A stretch of 64,000 bases of DNA from Rhodospirillales bacterium (GCA_021775005.1 JAJFIK010000045.1:18360-82359); one strand, 5' to 3'; positions 34,849-43,736 are shown, counted from the stretch's first letter. Notes: generated from the letters alone by a model not told the origin. Numbers and translations are program-made.

Positions 34849-35205
34849 CTATCGCAGGGTAGGGCTTGGATCTACAGGCCCCGTGGCCCCCACGCGAAGG
34901 GGTGGACCATCATTGGTCTGGACCTGGCCATCACGAATGATCTCCTCCAGGTCCTGGCGATCCTGCTCCCTCACCTCTGCCCATTCTTCTTGCGTAAAAC
35001 AGTAGCGGTGAATGCGCCGGCTGCCTGTAACTTGCATACGGCGGCAAACGAGACGTTCTGGTTCAGGCGCCGCATTTTCATCCGCAAGCGCCACTGCCAT
35101 AGGCGCAGACGGATCACTTTCACTATTGGTGTCAGCCCCCTGCGCCCAACTCGGCGCTGACATCAAACCAAAGACACAAACTATCAATCCAACTTTATGT
35201 AGCAT
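34849..35205 (-). CDS. Small secreted protein with CRR-TGSR motif (paralogue B)
   Basis: A 118-residue protein from ATG 35205 (MLHKVGLIVCVFGLMSAPSW), with AGGA upstream; longer in-frame starts are not conserved. The signal peptide ends in SAPSWAQG. The block LVCRRMQVTGSRRIHRYCFT followed by EEW matches paralogue A, giving V/L-C-R-R, V-T-G-S-R, R-x-C and a Trp. Between signal and block is an acidic Ala/Glu/Pro stretch. The C-terminal tail is unrelated to that of paralogue A. Confidence 0.78.
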   Translation of the reverse strand: MLHKVGLIVCVFGLMSAPSWAQGADTNSESDPSAPMAVALADENAAPEPERLVCRRMQVTGSRRIHRYCFTQEEWAEVREQDRQDLEEIIRDGQVQTNDGPPLRVGATGPVDPSPTLR

Positions 35206-35367
35206 CTCAAAATTCCTGTTCTTTCGCGTGAAAACCCCCCACATCACGCTATCGCGATCAGTGTAGGGCGGCAATGAACAGCGCTGGGTTGCGGGCGCGA
35301 TTGCCCCGGAATCCGTGTAACATTTCCGTGAATTGAACCGTGGGGATCAGAAACCCGCAGCCATGCC

Positions 35368-36483
35368 CTATGGCGCGGCCGTTTGGCTTGCCTCGTCTGG
35401 CAGGGGGCGCAGCAGGGAGTCACGCGCAAGAGTCATTTGCCGTACCTGGTAGTCCGGTAGCAAAAAGGCCCAGCCATCGGCCAGCAGATTGATATTGGCT
35501 GCTTCCTCGGCAATGGCCACAGCCTCTTCTGGCTCAGAGTTGGGCAGTCCCGTAAAGCGCGCAAACAAGGTTGCCCAGCGCCGCTCCTGATCATCGGGGG
35601 CACTAAACCGAAAGGTCAATTCCAAGCCATCGAAGGTGCGGTAGACCACCTGATCAGCGTTGGTAAAATCATGCGCAGCTTCGGGCGCGACATCGTCGGC
35701 ATCCACATCGGTTATCACCGTGGCGATGCCATTGACGATAAACCGGCTGAGGGCCTCTCGGCCGACCGGCAGATCCTCCAGCGTGAAATCACTCAGCTCG
35801 GCAGAGGCGCGCGCGATGGTAAAGCTCTCGCTCCCCGCCAAATTCACTGTCGTGGATTGAATCCGTGAGCGCTCAATTTCCATCAGCCGCGTTGCAAGCC
35901 AATCGGTGATCTCCGTGCGCAAGGTCAGCGATCCGCGCGCGAGCCAGGTCTGATCCTCATCGGGGCGACGCACATGGATGCGCCCACGCCCATCTTGCTC
36001 CACCGCTTGCCCTTCGGGTTGATTGCCCACAATGACCGCTGCTACCACATCGCCGCTTGCCGAGGTTAATTCAATGGCAATGCCTTCACCGCCATCTTCG
36101 GGGCTCACAAGACCAAGAAAGTGATGCCAATCATCGCGCAAAGTTTTAGCTTGAATAAGCTCAAGTTCGCTGAGGCCCACCAGCGTCTGGCGCACCAGAT
36201 CAGGATTTGCCGGAAACCCGGCCCGCGCCGGTACGACCCAATTGCCGCCGTCGTCATGGGTAATGTAGATCTCGCTCCCGGCTGATCGAATGGTGAACGC
36301 CGTGGCCTCCCCGATAGTCTCAAACAAACCTGGAAACATGGGCATGGGCTCAATCGCGCCGGAAAACCGCTTTGCATCGCCGAGCACAACAGCGCTCGCT
36401 GCCGCCACCGCCACAAGGGTCACAAGCGCAAAAATGAACAAGCGCCGCGTGGAGCGGTCAATACGCTCGACAAACCCCGTCAT
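35368..36483 (-). CDS. DUF4340-like membrane-anchored protein
   Basis: The product has 371 residues with an N-terminal helix (about residues 14-35) and a large beta-rich periplasmic part with repeated short domains (GLSELELIQAKTLRDDW... and a second similar block). DUF4340 proteins accompany Gld-type ABC transporters, as here: the start overlaps the end of the GldG-like gene by 4 bases. Its role in that complex is not defined. It is the last gene of the four-gene ABC operon. Confidence 0.82.
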   Translation of the reverse strand: MTGFVERIDRSTRRLFIFALVTLVAVAAASAVVLGDAKRFSGAIEPMPMFPGLFETIGEATAFTIRSAGSEIYITHDDGGNWVVPARAGFPANPDLVRQTLVGLSELELIQAKTLRDDWHHFLGLVSPEDGGEGIAIELTSASGDVVAAVIVGNQPEGQAVEQDGRGRIHVRRPDEDQTWLARGSLTLRTEITDWLATRLMEIERSRIQSTTVNLAGSESFTIARASAELSDFTLEDLPVGREALSRFIVNGIATVITDVDADDVAPEAAHDFTNADQVVYRTFDGLELTFRFSAPDDQERRWATLFARFTGLPNSEPEEAVAIAEEAANINLLADGWAFLLPDYQVRQMTLARDSLLRPLPDEASQTAAP

Positions 36484-38462
36484 GACGCCACCCGGCGCAA
36501 ACGCCGCGCACGTGCGGTACGGTGGACGACCACAAGACCAAGCGCCAACAAGGCAATAAGGATCGGCATCAACACGATATTGATCGCCTTGACCCAGGTC
36601 CCCAACTGCTCAATTTCTGCCCGCAAGGAGCGTTGCACTTCGCGCAACTGGGTACGGGTGAGCTGTTGCTCATCTTGAAAGCGCAAAAGTTCTTCACGGC
36701 GGCGCTCATCAAGCTCAGGCCGCACATCGCTGCCCAGCCCCCTGGTTTGTCCACGCAATTCCCGCAGACGCGCTTCAACTTCAGAAAGGCGGGTTTGCAA
36801 TTGCTCCTCAGCAGCAAGGAAGCGTTCTTCTGCACGGCGGCGCAGGTCTTCAACCACCAGGAACGGGCGATCAGACACAGCCCGCGCGCGCAAAGACAGC
36901 AGGTCATTGGATCCCATGAGAAAATCGACCGCATTCAATACAAAGGCGTCGTTGTCTTTGGTGGGCACTCTTTGCGCGCCGCTGCCAAAATCCACCGCGG
37001 CCACATAAAATGCATCATCAAAAATATCTGTATCGGTCATAACAATGACATTGATAGAGCCTTCGGCAAGATGATTTGCAGGCAGCGCTGAGATGATGCT
37101 GTTCTCATTGCCCGCATCATCAACCTCAGACGCAGGCGGGCCATCAGGAAATGCCGATGCCACCGCGCCGGTAATCCGCGCCGCGATGGTGTAGCTCTGC
37201 CCACTGGGGACAAACTCACGTAACAGCCGATCCATGTCCGGGCCGTAGCGCACTTCGTCAACCGGGATCAGCATGGCGTCATCAGACGAAAGCACCATGG
37301 GGGACATTTCTGTCGTCGCGTCTTCGATCTGTACCAGCGCACCGACGGTACCCAAATTCAGCCCGCGCTGGAGCGGCTCGGTGACCAACTCGCTGGGATT
37401 CATGTGCTCGGGTCCAAGCGCTAACCACGCCACATAGGTGATAACACCGCGGCGCGGATCAAAATTCGCCGGCACCTGTTCCCCGGCGCCGCGATCAGCA
37501 ATCACCAGGTCGCTGTCCATGGTGACGCCCCAAGACGTCATCAAGCGTTCAAACTGCGAGCTTTCGGTGGCCCCGCGCATGGGCTGCCCGTCCGGGCCCG
37601 CTTGCATGCTGACCTCAGAATAGGGGTCAACAAAGAGCAAGATACGCCCCCCGCCCAGAACGAACTGGTCGATGGCATAAAGCGTTGCGTCACTGAGATC
37701 GCGCGGATGGGCAATCATCAGCACATCAATTTCGTCAGGGACGGTTTCAATCTCTTGCTCAAGAAACTCAAGTTCAAACGCCAGTAACAGCTGCTCATAG
37801 ACATAATAGGGTTGTGCGCGAGCGCCTTGTTCAATCGCGCCCAGGCCCACCGGGCCCGTATCCAAACTGAGGTTCGTAATGATCCCCAACACGGGGCGAT
37901 GGGTTTGGTTGAGTCGGCTGACAATCTGCGTGAGGTCATATTCCAAAAACTCTTCGCGACTAGGTACGAAAAACGGCACAATTTCCTGGCCGTCGATGGA
38001 GTTAGTCCCCACAAGGCCAAAAAAGATTTGATCGCCGCCCACTTGCGCGCGCGCAAGGCCCAATGCCACCGCCTCGTCTTCCCGCTCAGTAAACGGTTCG
38101 GGATCAATGACTTCCAAAATCAGGTTGCCGCCAGCATGAGCGACATATTCCTCAAGCAAATTGCGCACCCGCGCGCCATACGTTGTGAGGAACTGGCTGT
38201 CGGACACGAGACTTTCAGAGAAGTAGAACCTAAGCGTAATGGGCTCCTCAAGCGCCGCCAATGTTCCGATGGTGCCTTCGCTGAGGGTGTAGAGGTGCTG
38301 CTGGGTCAGATCGAGGCGCGCTGAGCGAAACGCCACTGACGCGAACACATTGACCGCCAAAAATAATATCACGCCAGTTACGATCGCCGCGGCGGCATAG
38401 CCCGTGGGCGACCACCCCAATGTGATTTGGCCCAATGTGATGTGTTTGTCTTGATCTGTCAT
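36480..38462 (-). CDS. GldG-type ABC transporter auxiliary protein
   Basis: The protein has 660 residues from ATG 38462 (MTDQDKHITLGQ); in-frame ATGs at 38471 and 38495 overlap the permease end. Helix one (about residues 22-44) precedes the family signature RLDLTQQHLYTLSEGT. A long periplasmic Rossmann-like part follows (HRPVLGIITNLSLDTG, EIDVLMIAHPRDLSDAT, GGGRILLFVDPY). A coiled coil (about 560-630) and a C-terminal helix close it. In Bacteroidetes GldG works with GldA and GldF; outside that phylum homologues form an uncharacterised exporter. The C-terminus overlaps the DUF4340 gene. Confidence 0.88.
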   Translation of the reverse strand: MTDQDKHITLGQITLGWSPTGYAAAAIVTGVILFLAVNVFASVAFRSARLDLTQQHLYTLSEGTIGTLAALEEPITLRFYFSESLVSDSQFLTTYGARVRNLLEEYVAHAGGNLILEVIDPEPFTEREDEAVALGLARAQVGGDQIFFGLVGTNSIDGQEIVPFFVPSREEFLEYDLTQIVSRLNQTHRPVLGIITNLSLDTGPVGLGAIEQGARAQPYYVYEQLLLAFELEFLEQEIETVPDEIDVLMIAHPRDLSDATLYAIDQFVLGGGRILLFVDPYSEVSMQAGPDGQPMRGATESSQFERLMTSWGVTMDSDLVIADRGAGEQVPANFDPRRGVITYVAWLALGPEHMNPSELVTEPLQRGLNLGTVGALVQIEDATTEMSPMVLSSDDAMLIPVDEVRYGPDMDRLLREFVPSGQSYTIAARITGAVASAFPDGPPASEVDDAGNENSIISALPANHLAEGSINVIVMTDTDIFDDAFYVAAVDFGSGAQRVPTKDNDAFVLNAVDFLMGSNDLLSLRARAVSDRPFLVVEDLRRRAEERFLAAEEQLQTRLSEVEARLRELRGQTRGLGSDVRPELDERRREELLRFQDEQQLTRTQLREVQRSLRAEIEQLGTWVKAINIVLMPILIALLALGLVVVHRTARARRLRRVAS

Positions 38463-38466
38463 CGCC

Positions 38467-39207
38467 TCACCCATTTCGTTTGAGTTCGATGACAATCACA
38501 TTGATCATCAGCCACAGCCCGATCACCGAGCCAAAGAAAATCAAGTCGCGCAAGTCGATCACACCGTCCATAATGGATTCGAAATGGCCAAGGAATGAAA
38601 ACGAGGCAATGGTTGAAACCACCGCCGTTGACATGAACGGGATTAGCGCTGCGGTATCTGCGATAATTGGCAAACCCGCAACGGTGAACAAAAAGCACAC
38701 CACCACGCTCAAGACAAAGGCGATGACTTGGTTTGAGGTCAGCGCGGACAACGACGAGCCGATGGCGAGATAACCCCCTGCCATCAGAAAGCTGCCCACA
38801 TAAGACGCGATGATTACGCCGTTATCGGGGTTGCCCAGGTAATTGACGGTAATCCAGATGGGAAACGTCAGCGCAAGGGCGATGCCCGTAAACAGCCACG
38901 CCGCCATGAATTTTCCAAGCACACTCGCCCATGTGGGAATGGGCAGGGTGAGAAGAAGTTCCAGCGTGCCGGTTTTGCGTTCTTCCGCCCAAAGCCGCAT
39001 GGAAACCGCAGGGATTAAAAACAAATAGAGCCAGGGATGAAACAAAAAGAACGCCTGCAGGTCAGCAGAGCCCGCTTCAAACCAACCCGCCAGTTGAAAT
39101 GTGATGAGCCCCGTTGCGAAGAGAAAGATCACAATGAAGACGTAAGCCAAGGGCGTGATAAAATAGCCGAGCAATTCGCGGCGCAAAATAGGAAGGAAGT
39201 AGTTCAT
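38467..39207 (-). CDS. ABC transporter permease (GldF/NosY type)
   Basis: This is a 246-residue ABC-2 permease with six hydrophobic helices; LRRELLGYFITPLAYVFIVIF at the start and the cytosolic loop LWAEERKTGTLELLLTLPI are typical. It should form the channel for the ATPase encoded just upstream (4-base overlap) and work with the GldG-like protein downstream. Substrate is unknown. Confidence 0.92.
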   Translation of the reverse strand: MNYFLPILRRELLGYFITPLAYVFIVIFLFATGLITFQLAGWFEAGSADLQAFFLFHPWLYLFLIPAVSMRLWAEERKTGTLELLLTLPIPTWASVLGKFMAAWLFTGIALALTFPIWITVNYLGNPDNGVIIASYVGSFLMAGGYLAIGSSLSALTSNQVIAFVLSVVVCFLFTVAGLPIIADTAALIPFMSTAVVSTIASFSFLGHFESIMDGVIDLRDLIFFGSVIGLWLMINVIVIELKRNG

Positions 39208-40232
39208 TCGAAACTCGCCCCCACCCCTTGATTTGCGTCATCGCCCCGTGCCTCGTCCTCGGGTTCATCGATTGCCTCAACAGCGGTATCCGCCGTGGTA
39301 ATTTGGCGAAACACTTGTTCCAGGCGACCGGCTTCGGCGTAAAGGGCACGTACATCCCAGCTGAGATTAACCAGCAGCGCGCTCACATCTTCGATCAGAA
39401 GTTTGTCGCGATCAGCGGGGAAAAGTGTGAATTTGCAGGCGCCATCAATTTTTTCTTCCTGCAACCCGGCGATAGAGTTCACAGCTTCAAACTCTGTACG
39501 CGCCGCTGCCACATCAGTTTCACCAACAACGATGGTGACGGCGTTGTGATAGCGCGACTGGCTAATCATTTCATCGGGCTTGCCGTCAGCAACCACCCGG
39601 CCCCGATCAATGATCATGGCGCGGCTGCACACAGCATCAACTTCTTCAAGAATATGCGTTGAAATCACAATAGCCTTTTCGGATGCCATTTCTTTGATGA
39701 GATTGCGCACAGCGAATTTCTGGTTTGGGTCAAGCCCGTCCGTGGGTTCATCCATAATCAAGACCGGCGGATTGTGGAGAATAGCCTGGGCGATACCAAC
39801 CCGGCGCGTAAAGCCTTTGGACAGGGTTTCGATTTGCTGATCCATCACCGCCTGAAGCTCGGTTTTGGCCACCGCGTCATCAATGGCGGCGCGTGCTGCC
39901 GCACCTCTGATCCCGCGCGTATCCGCTATGAAATTCAAAAACTGCCGCGGGGTCATGTCGCCATAGGTCGGCGCGCCTTCGGGCAAATAGCCGATCGCTG
40001 ATTGCGCCTTGAGCCGCTCGGTTTCCACGTTGTGGCCGCAAACCTCTATGCGGCCTGCGGTCGGCGCCAAGAACCCCGTGATCATTTTCATGGTGGTGGA
40101 TTTGCCCGCCCCATTGGGGCCAAGAAAGCCCAGCACCTCGCCTTTGTTGACGCTGAAACTGAGACCGTCAACGGCAGTGAATGGGCCAAAGCGTTTTACA
40201 AGGCCATCGATCTTTATAAAGCAGTCGCTCAT
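39204..40232 (-). CDS. ABC transporter ATP-binding protein (GldA-like)
   Basis: The protein has 342 residues from ATG 40232 (MSDCFIKIDGLVKRFG, GGAA upstream). Walker A is GPNGAGKSTT, the signature is LSKGFTRRVGIAQ and Walker B is LIMDEPTDGLDPN. Residues about 225-342 form an extra C-terminal domain with an acidic tail, common in drug/bacteriocin-type exporters. It is the first gene of the operon ATPase-permease-GldG-DUF4340, each overlapping the next by a few bases, so a single complex is likely. Confidence 0.93.
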   Translation of the reverse strand: MSDCFIKIDGLVKRFGPFTAVDGLSFSVNKGEVLGFLGPNGAGKSTTMKMITGFLAPTAGRIEVCGHNVETERLKAQSAIGYLPEGAPTYGDMTPRQFLNFIADTRGIRGAAARAAIDDAVAKTELQAVMDQQIETLSKGFTRRVGIAQAILHNPPVLIMDEPTDGLDPNQKFAVRNLIKEMASEKAIVISTHILEEVDAVCSRAMIIDRGRVVADGKPDEMISQSRYHNAVTIVVGETDVAAARTEFEAVNSIAGLQEEKIDGACKFTLFPADRDKLLIEDVSALLVNLSWDVRALYAEAGRLEQVFRQITTADTAVEAIDEPEDEARGDDANQGVGASFE

Positions 40233-40674
40233 AGATATTCCAAAGTGGCGGGTCCCCGCGAGGTGTTTAGCAAATCTGATCTTCCACGCAAGCGCTGTAT
40301 AGGCCCAAAGAAGAACGCCCGGCCCCAATCTCCCATCAGAGAGGCGGAACCGGGCGTCCTAGGTCGTGCTTTGACCAAAAGCATGTGCTGAGGGGCACAT
40401 TTTACGCCAGTGCCATTTGGCATCAATTACGCCGATGCAAAGCGGCACATAGGGACTTTACGCGTTGGTGAACCGGCCCGACCCTCCATTGGCCCGTCGG
40501 TAGGGGGCTGGGGGGCTGTTTAACGAAGGGCCAGCAGAGCTGCCGGACCGGCTTCCAACAGTGTTAAGGTGGGAATTCACTAGGGCGCACAGGCGGCGAG
40601 ATCAGGGCAACTTTGCGGCACCGATCACGCCTGCGCTAGCCATGTTAAATTGATGTAATTCAAGGAGTTATCCT
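40233..40674. other. 442-base non-coding gap with a structured element
   Basis: The gap divides the minus-strand ABC operon from the plus-strand methyltransferase. At 40315-40357 the arms ACGCCCGG and CCGGGCGT are perfectly complementary around a 27-base interior that can itself pair (CTCTC with GGGAG). Read on the minus strand, the structure is followed by TTCTTCTTT, so it could be the terminator of a small RNA or an attenuator in the ABC operon leader. The rest (40360-40670) is GC-rich with short G-runs and no convincing reading frame. Confidence 0.4.
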
Positions 40675-41334
40675 ATGGGCAAGGGTGTCGAACAAACGGA
40701 TCAAGTGGTGGCCTATCTGGCTGAAACGGGGCTTCGTGATCATGCTGCCTTGGCCCGTTGCCGAGCGGAGACCGCTGCCCTTGAGTGGGCCATGATGCAG
40801 ATCTCGCCGGAGCAAGGGGCCTTCATGCAAATGCTGGCGCGGTTGATCAACGCCAAACGCTGTATCGAAGTGGGGGTCTTCACCGGCTACTCATCACTGG
40901 CGGTGGCGTTGGCCTTGCCGTCGGACGGGCGGATCGAAGCCTTCGATATCAGTGAAGAGTGGACCAGCAAAGCACGCGCGTATTGGGCAGACGCCGGTGT
41001 CGCTGATAAAATAAATCTCCACATCGGCCCCGCTGGCGAAGGACTTGAAGCCCTGCTGCGCGATGGCGGTGAAGGCCAATATGACTTTGCCTTTATCGAT
41101 GCCGACAAGACCGGCTATGACGCTTACTATGAGGCCTGCCTCAGGTTGCTACGGCCCGGTGGCCTTATCGCCATCGATAACGCGCTTTGGTCCGGCAAGG
41201 TGGCAGACCCCACCGATCAGGGCGAGGACACAATCGCGCTTCGGGCACTCAATGCGAAAATCCACAAAGACACCCGCGTTGAGATGGCGCTCGTACCCCT
41301 TGCCGACGGCATCATGCTGGTCCAAAAACGTTAG
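40675..41334 (+). CDS. O-methyltransferase family 3 (SAM-dependent)
   Basis: This 219-residue class I methyltransferase is like catechol/caffeoyl-CoA O-methyltransferases. SAM motif I is CIEVGVFTGYSSLAVA, the metal/substrate segment is FAFIDADKTGYDAYYE, and IAIDNALWSGKV follows. These enzymes need a divalent cation and methylate vicinal hydroxyls; the substrate here is unknown. AAGGAG stands upstream of ATG 40675. Separate from the DUF2794 gene by 53 bases. Confidence 0.93.
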   Translation: MGKGVEQTDQVVAYLAETGLRDHAALARCRAETAALEWAMMQISPEQGAFMQMLARLINAKRCIEVGVFTGYSSLAVALALPSDGRIEAFDISEEWTSKARAYWADAGVADKINLHIGPAGEGLEALLRDGGEGQYDFAFIDADKTGYDAYYEACLRLLRPGGLIAIDNALWSGKVADPTDQGEDTIALRALNAKIHKDTRVEMALVPLADGIMLVQKR

Positions 41335-41387
41335 AGAACTGCCACGAAAGCCTTGCAATCAGTGCGTTTCAGGTCCACGATTTTGTC

Positions 41388-41756
41388 ATGACGGATTTTG
41401 ATCCTGCCGCACAGCATTTCGCGGGCGCAGAGCACCGCTCTCGCCCGCGCCCTCTCAGTCAGGTGTTTTTTCAGCGTCGAGAACTCGATGCCATTTTGTC
41501 GGTTTATGGCCGCAAAGTTGCTGCTGGGGAATGGCGCGACTATGCCATTGACGGACAGAGAGAAGAATCGATCTTTTCCATATTTCGCCACGCCTCTGAG
41601 ATGCCCATCTATCGCGTCATCAAACGCCCCAAGCTGGCCAAGAAGCAAGGCATGTACGCGGTGATCAGCGCCACCGGACAGGTGCTCAAGCGCGGGCATG
41701 ACCTTTCCCAAGTCTTGCGCATATTTGAGAAGCGCAAACTCAAACTCGTCGACTAA
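41388..41756 (+). CDS. DUF2794 protein
   Basis: A 122-residue soluble protein of the DUF2794 family, widespread in alphaproteobacteria and without known function. Recognisable segments are VFFQRRELDAILSVYGRKVA, GEWRDYAIDG and SIFRHASEMPIYRVIKRPKL. There is no signal or membrane segment. It lies between the methyltransferase and the glutathione transferase on the same strand. Confidence 0.9.
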   Translation: MTDFDPAAQHFAGAEHRSRPRPLSQVFFQRRELDAILSVYGRKVAAGEWRDYAIDGQREESIFSIFRHASEMPIYRVIKRPKLAKKQGMYAVISATGQVLKRGHDLSQVLRIFEKRKLKLVD

Positions 41757-41787
41757 TTTCCCCAGACAAACAGAAAGGTAGAGGTCC

Positions 41788-42420
41788 ATGATCCGGCTAC
41801 ATCACCTCAACGACTCCCGATCTCAGCGTATTCTGTGGCTGTTGGAGGAATTGGGCCTAGAATATGAAATCGTCAGCTATGTCCGCAACAAGGACACAAG
41901 TCTGGCACCGCCCGAATTGAAAAAAATTCATCCCTTGGGTAAGTCGCCTGTGCTGGAAGATGGTGGCAAGATCATCGCGGAATCTGGCACCATCATTGAG
42001 TATCTGATCGACACCCACGGCAAGGGGGATTTCAAGCCAACCGTCGGCACAGATGACTATTGGCGTTACAATCACTTTCTTCATTTCGCGGAAGGCTCAG
42101 CCATCTTGCCGGTGATGCTGATGATGTACACAAGCCGCCTGGGAGAGGCCGCGGCACCATTGCAGCCGCGCATTCAAGAGCAGCTCGCCAGCCACTTTGG
42201 TTATCTTGAAAGTGAAATCGGCAGCAAAGACTTCCTTGTGGGCGATGATCTTACCGGCGCTGACATCCAGATCGCGTTTGTGCTCGAGGGTCCAAAGGCT
42301 TTTGGGTTGATTGCGGACTATCCAAATCTTTGTCGCTATGTGGACAAGCTCCAATCCCGCAATGCGTATCTCCGCGCGCTGGAAAAAGGTGGCGCCTACG
42401 CTTATGGGCCGCAAGGCTAG
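41788..42420 (+). CDS. Glutathione S-transferase
   Basis: A 210-residue two-domain protein: a thioredoxin-like N-domain (MIRLHHLNDSRSQRILWLLEE; SPVLEDGGKIIAESGTIIEYL holds the glutathione-binding Glu-Ser) and an all-helical C-domain with GDDLTGADIQIAF. It conjugates glutathione to electrophiles or acts as a peroxidase; the natural substrate is unknown. The ribosome-binding site AAAGGTAGAGG is strong. Confidence 0.93.
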   Translation: MIRLHHLNDSRSQRILWLLEELGLEYEIVSYVRNKDTSLAPPELKKIHPLGKSPVLEDGGKIIAESGTIIEYLIDTHGKGDFKPTVGTDDYWRYNHFLHFAEGSAILPVMLMMYTSRLGEAAAPLQPRIQEQLASHFGYLESEIGSKDFLVGDDLTGADIQIAFVLEGPKAFGLIADYPNLCRYVDKLQSRNAYLRALEKGGAYAYGPQG

Positions 42421-42455
42421 GGCCAAAGAAAAACGCCCCGGTTTGGCGCACAAAT

Positions 42456-43625
42456 TCAGCTTGCGTTTTGTCGGTTGAGGAAGTCTCCAAACATGGGAAC
42501 TGTGAAATCAATGTCGCCGTGTCCAGGGCTATAGATCATTCCCTTCCGTATTATTTTTGCCCTTCGCGTGCCCAATGTTTGAATTGATTCGCCTAGAGCT
42601 TCGGCTACATCGGATGACCTATACGGACTGTTGCCCAATTGGGCCATTGCGATGACGTATTCCTTTTCTTTTGGCGTTAGCCGGTCATACCTGACTCTAA
42701 AGAACCCTTCATCCAATCGCTTGAGCGCTCTTGCAGATGCGTCTTCAACGTCATGCATTGTGATCGGTGCTGCTTCAGCAACGAGCCAAGCCTGATAGCC
42801 CCATTCTTGCAGAAAATAGGGGTAGCCGCGCGTACGTTCAACAATCATTTCCAGCGCATCTTGATTTATGGACTCACCCTCACCAATAATTGGCTGCTCG
42901 ATGGCTTCACTGGCTGCCTTTCTGCCTAGCGCACCAACGGGCGGAAATTTGAATAGACGCTCTGCATAAGATTTGGCATCACCGGTGAGGCCCGCTATCT
43001 GTGGCAGCCCTGCGCCAAAGAAAATCACCGGCAGTTGTTTCTGGCTCGCGCGATGGAGCGCAACAATCAATGCAGACAGATCCTTGCTTGATAGATACTG
43101 AACCTCGTCCAGCAAAAGCGCCCATCCCTTGCCAGCGGCAGCGGCGGCTTCGCCAACTCGTACGAACAGATCACTTAGGTCGTACTCAAGAATGCCGCTG
43201 TCCGCGATTCCAGATTCTGGATCGACCGACAAGGACACATCCCCAACGGTAATCTTGAAAACACTGGCGAAGCTCCGAAGTGCACGCATCGCTTCATGCG
43301 TCTTGGCTTTCGCGCCATCAACAAGCGAAAGCTTGCGAAGAACGTGAAAGACTTTTGGGTAAAGTAATTCCGCCAGCACCTTGTCTTCTGGGGCTTCAAT
43401 GAATGCGGTCAGATAGTGGTTTTCCAGCGCCAGGTTTTCGATTCTGTTCAACAACACGGTTTTTCCTGTGCCGCGTAGCCCCAACAGGATTTGCGATTGC
43501 TCATGGCGGCCAAGTAATATGCGCTGAATGGCGATTGAAGCGCCTTCAATTATTTCGTCTCTACCAGCTAGTTCAGGCGGAGGGGAGCCCGCGCCGGGCG
43601 CGAAGGGGTTTCTAACTGGGTCCAT
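42456..43625 (-). CDS. AAA-family ATPase (Orc1/Cdc6-like or STAND-like)
   Basis: This 389-residue ATPase has Walker A GLRGTGKT at 49-56 and Walker B LLLDEVQ at 170-176. The sensor region FGAGLPQIAGLTGDAKSYAERLF is followed by an alpha-helical lid, and a C-terminal winged helix (about 320-385: LTPKEKEYVIAMAQLGN... RRAKIIRKGMIYSPG) should bind DNA. The layout is like archaeal-type ATPases and MoxR/Orc1-related regulators. It stands alone. A near-consensus promoter and tandem repeats lie immediately upstream, which suggests autoregulation or use in another genetic element. Target is unknown. Confidence 0.85.
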   Translation of the reverse strand: MDPVRNPFAPGAGSPPPELAGRDEIIEGASIAIQRILLGRHEQSQILLGLRGTGKTVLLNRIENLALENHYLTAFIEAPEDKVLAELLYPKVFHVLRKLSLVDGAKAKTHEAMRALRSFASVFKITVGDVSLSVDPESGIADSGILEYDLSDLFVRVGEAAAAAGKGWALLLDEVQYLSSKDLSALIVALHRASQKQLPVIFFGAGLPQIAGLTGDAKSYAERLFKFPPVGALGRKAASEAIEQPIIGEGESINQDALEMIVERTRGYPYFLQEWGYQAWLVAEAAPITMHDVEDASARALKRLDEGFFRVRYDRLTPKEKEYVIAMAQLGNSPYRSSDVAEALGESIQTLGTRRAKIIRKGMIYSPGHGDIDFTVPMFGDFLNRQNAS

Positions 43626-43631
43626 GGCAAC

Positions 43632-43660
43632 TATATACCAATATTACCGTTGTATGTCAA
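43632..43660 (-). promoter_or_regulatory. Near-consensus sigma-70 promoter of the AAA ATPase; leaderless transcript expected
   Basis: On the minus strand TTGACA (43660-43655), a 17-base spacer and TATATA (43637-43632) form an almost perfect promoter. Only six bases lie between the -10 box and the ATG at 43625, so transcription should start at or next to the A of the start codon, leaving no room for a ribosome-binding site. Confidence 0.75.
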
Positions 43661-43700
43661 TAAATAGGTATATATAGGTATACATAGGTAAATATGGTAT
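43661..43700. repeat. Four tandem 10-bp repeats abutting the -35 box (iteron- or operator-like)
   Basis: Consecutive units taaataggta, tatataggta, tacataggta and aatatggtat share ATAGGTA in the same phase (the fourth is diverged). The ten-base spacing puts each copy on the same face of the helix. Another copy in opposite orientation, TATACCA at 43634-43640, overlaps the -10 box, making near-perfect outer inverted arms (tatataccaatat at 43632, atatggtatata at 43692). Such arrays are typical binding sites for a DNA-binding regulator or initiator. Confidence 0.7.
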
Positions 43701-43706
43701 ATATGA

Positions 43707-43736
43707 AAACGCCCCGGCCCTAAGGCCGAGGCGTTT
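43707..43736 (-). terminator. Rho-independent terminator after the Bax inhibitor-1 gene
   Basis: A 12-pair stem with one C/A mismatch (AAACGCC-C-CGGCC / GGCCG-A-GGCGTTT, loop CTAA) ends on the minus strand in GTTTTC, 22 bases after the minus-strand stop at 43759. On the plus strand it is followed only by TTTC. Confidence 0.75.

Noticed and set aside
43661..43700. Tandem 10-bp repeats as a CRISPR or microsatellite
   Set aside because: There are only four short contiguous units with no spacers, placed exactly against a -35 box; an operator array is a better reading.
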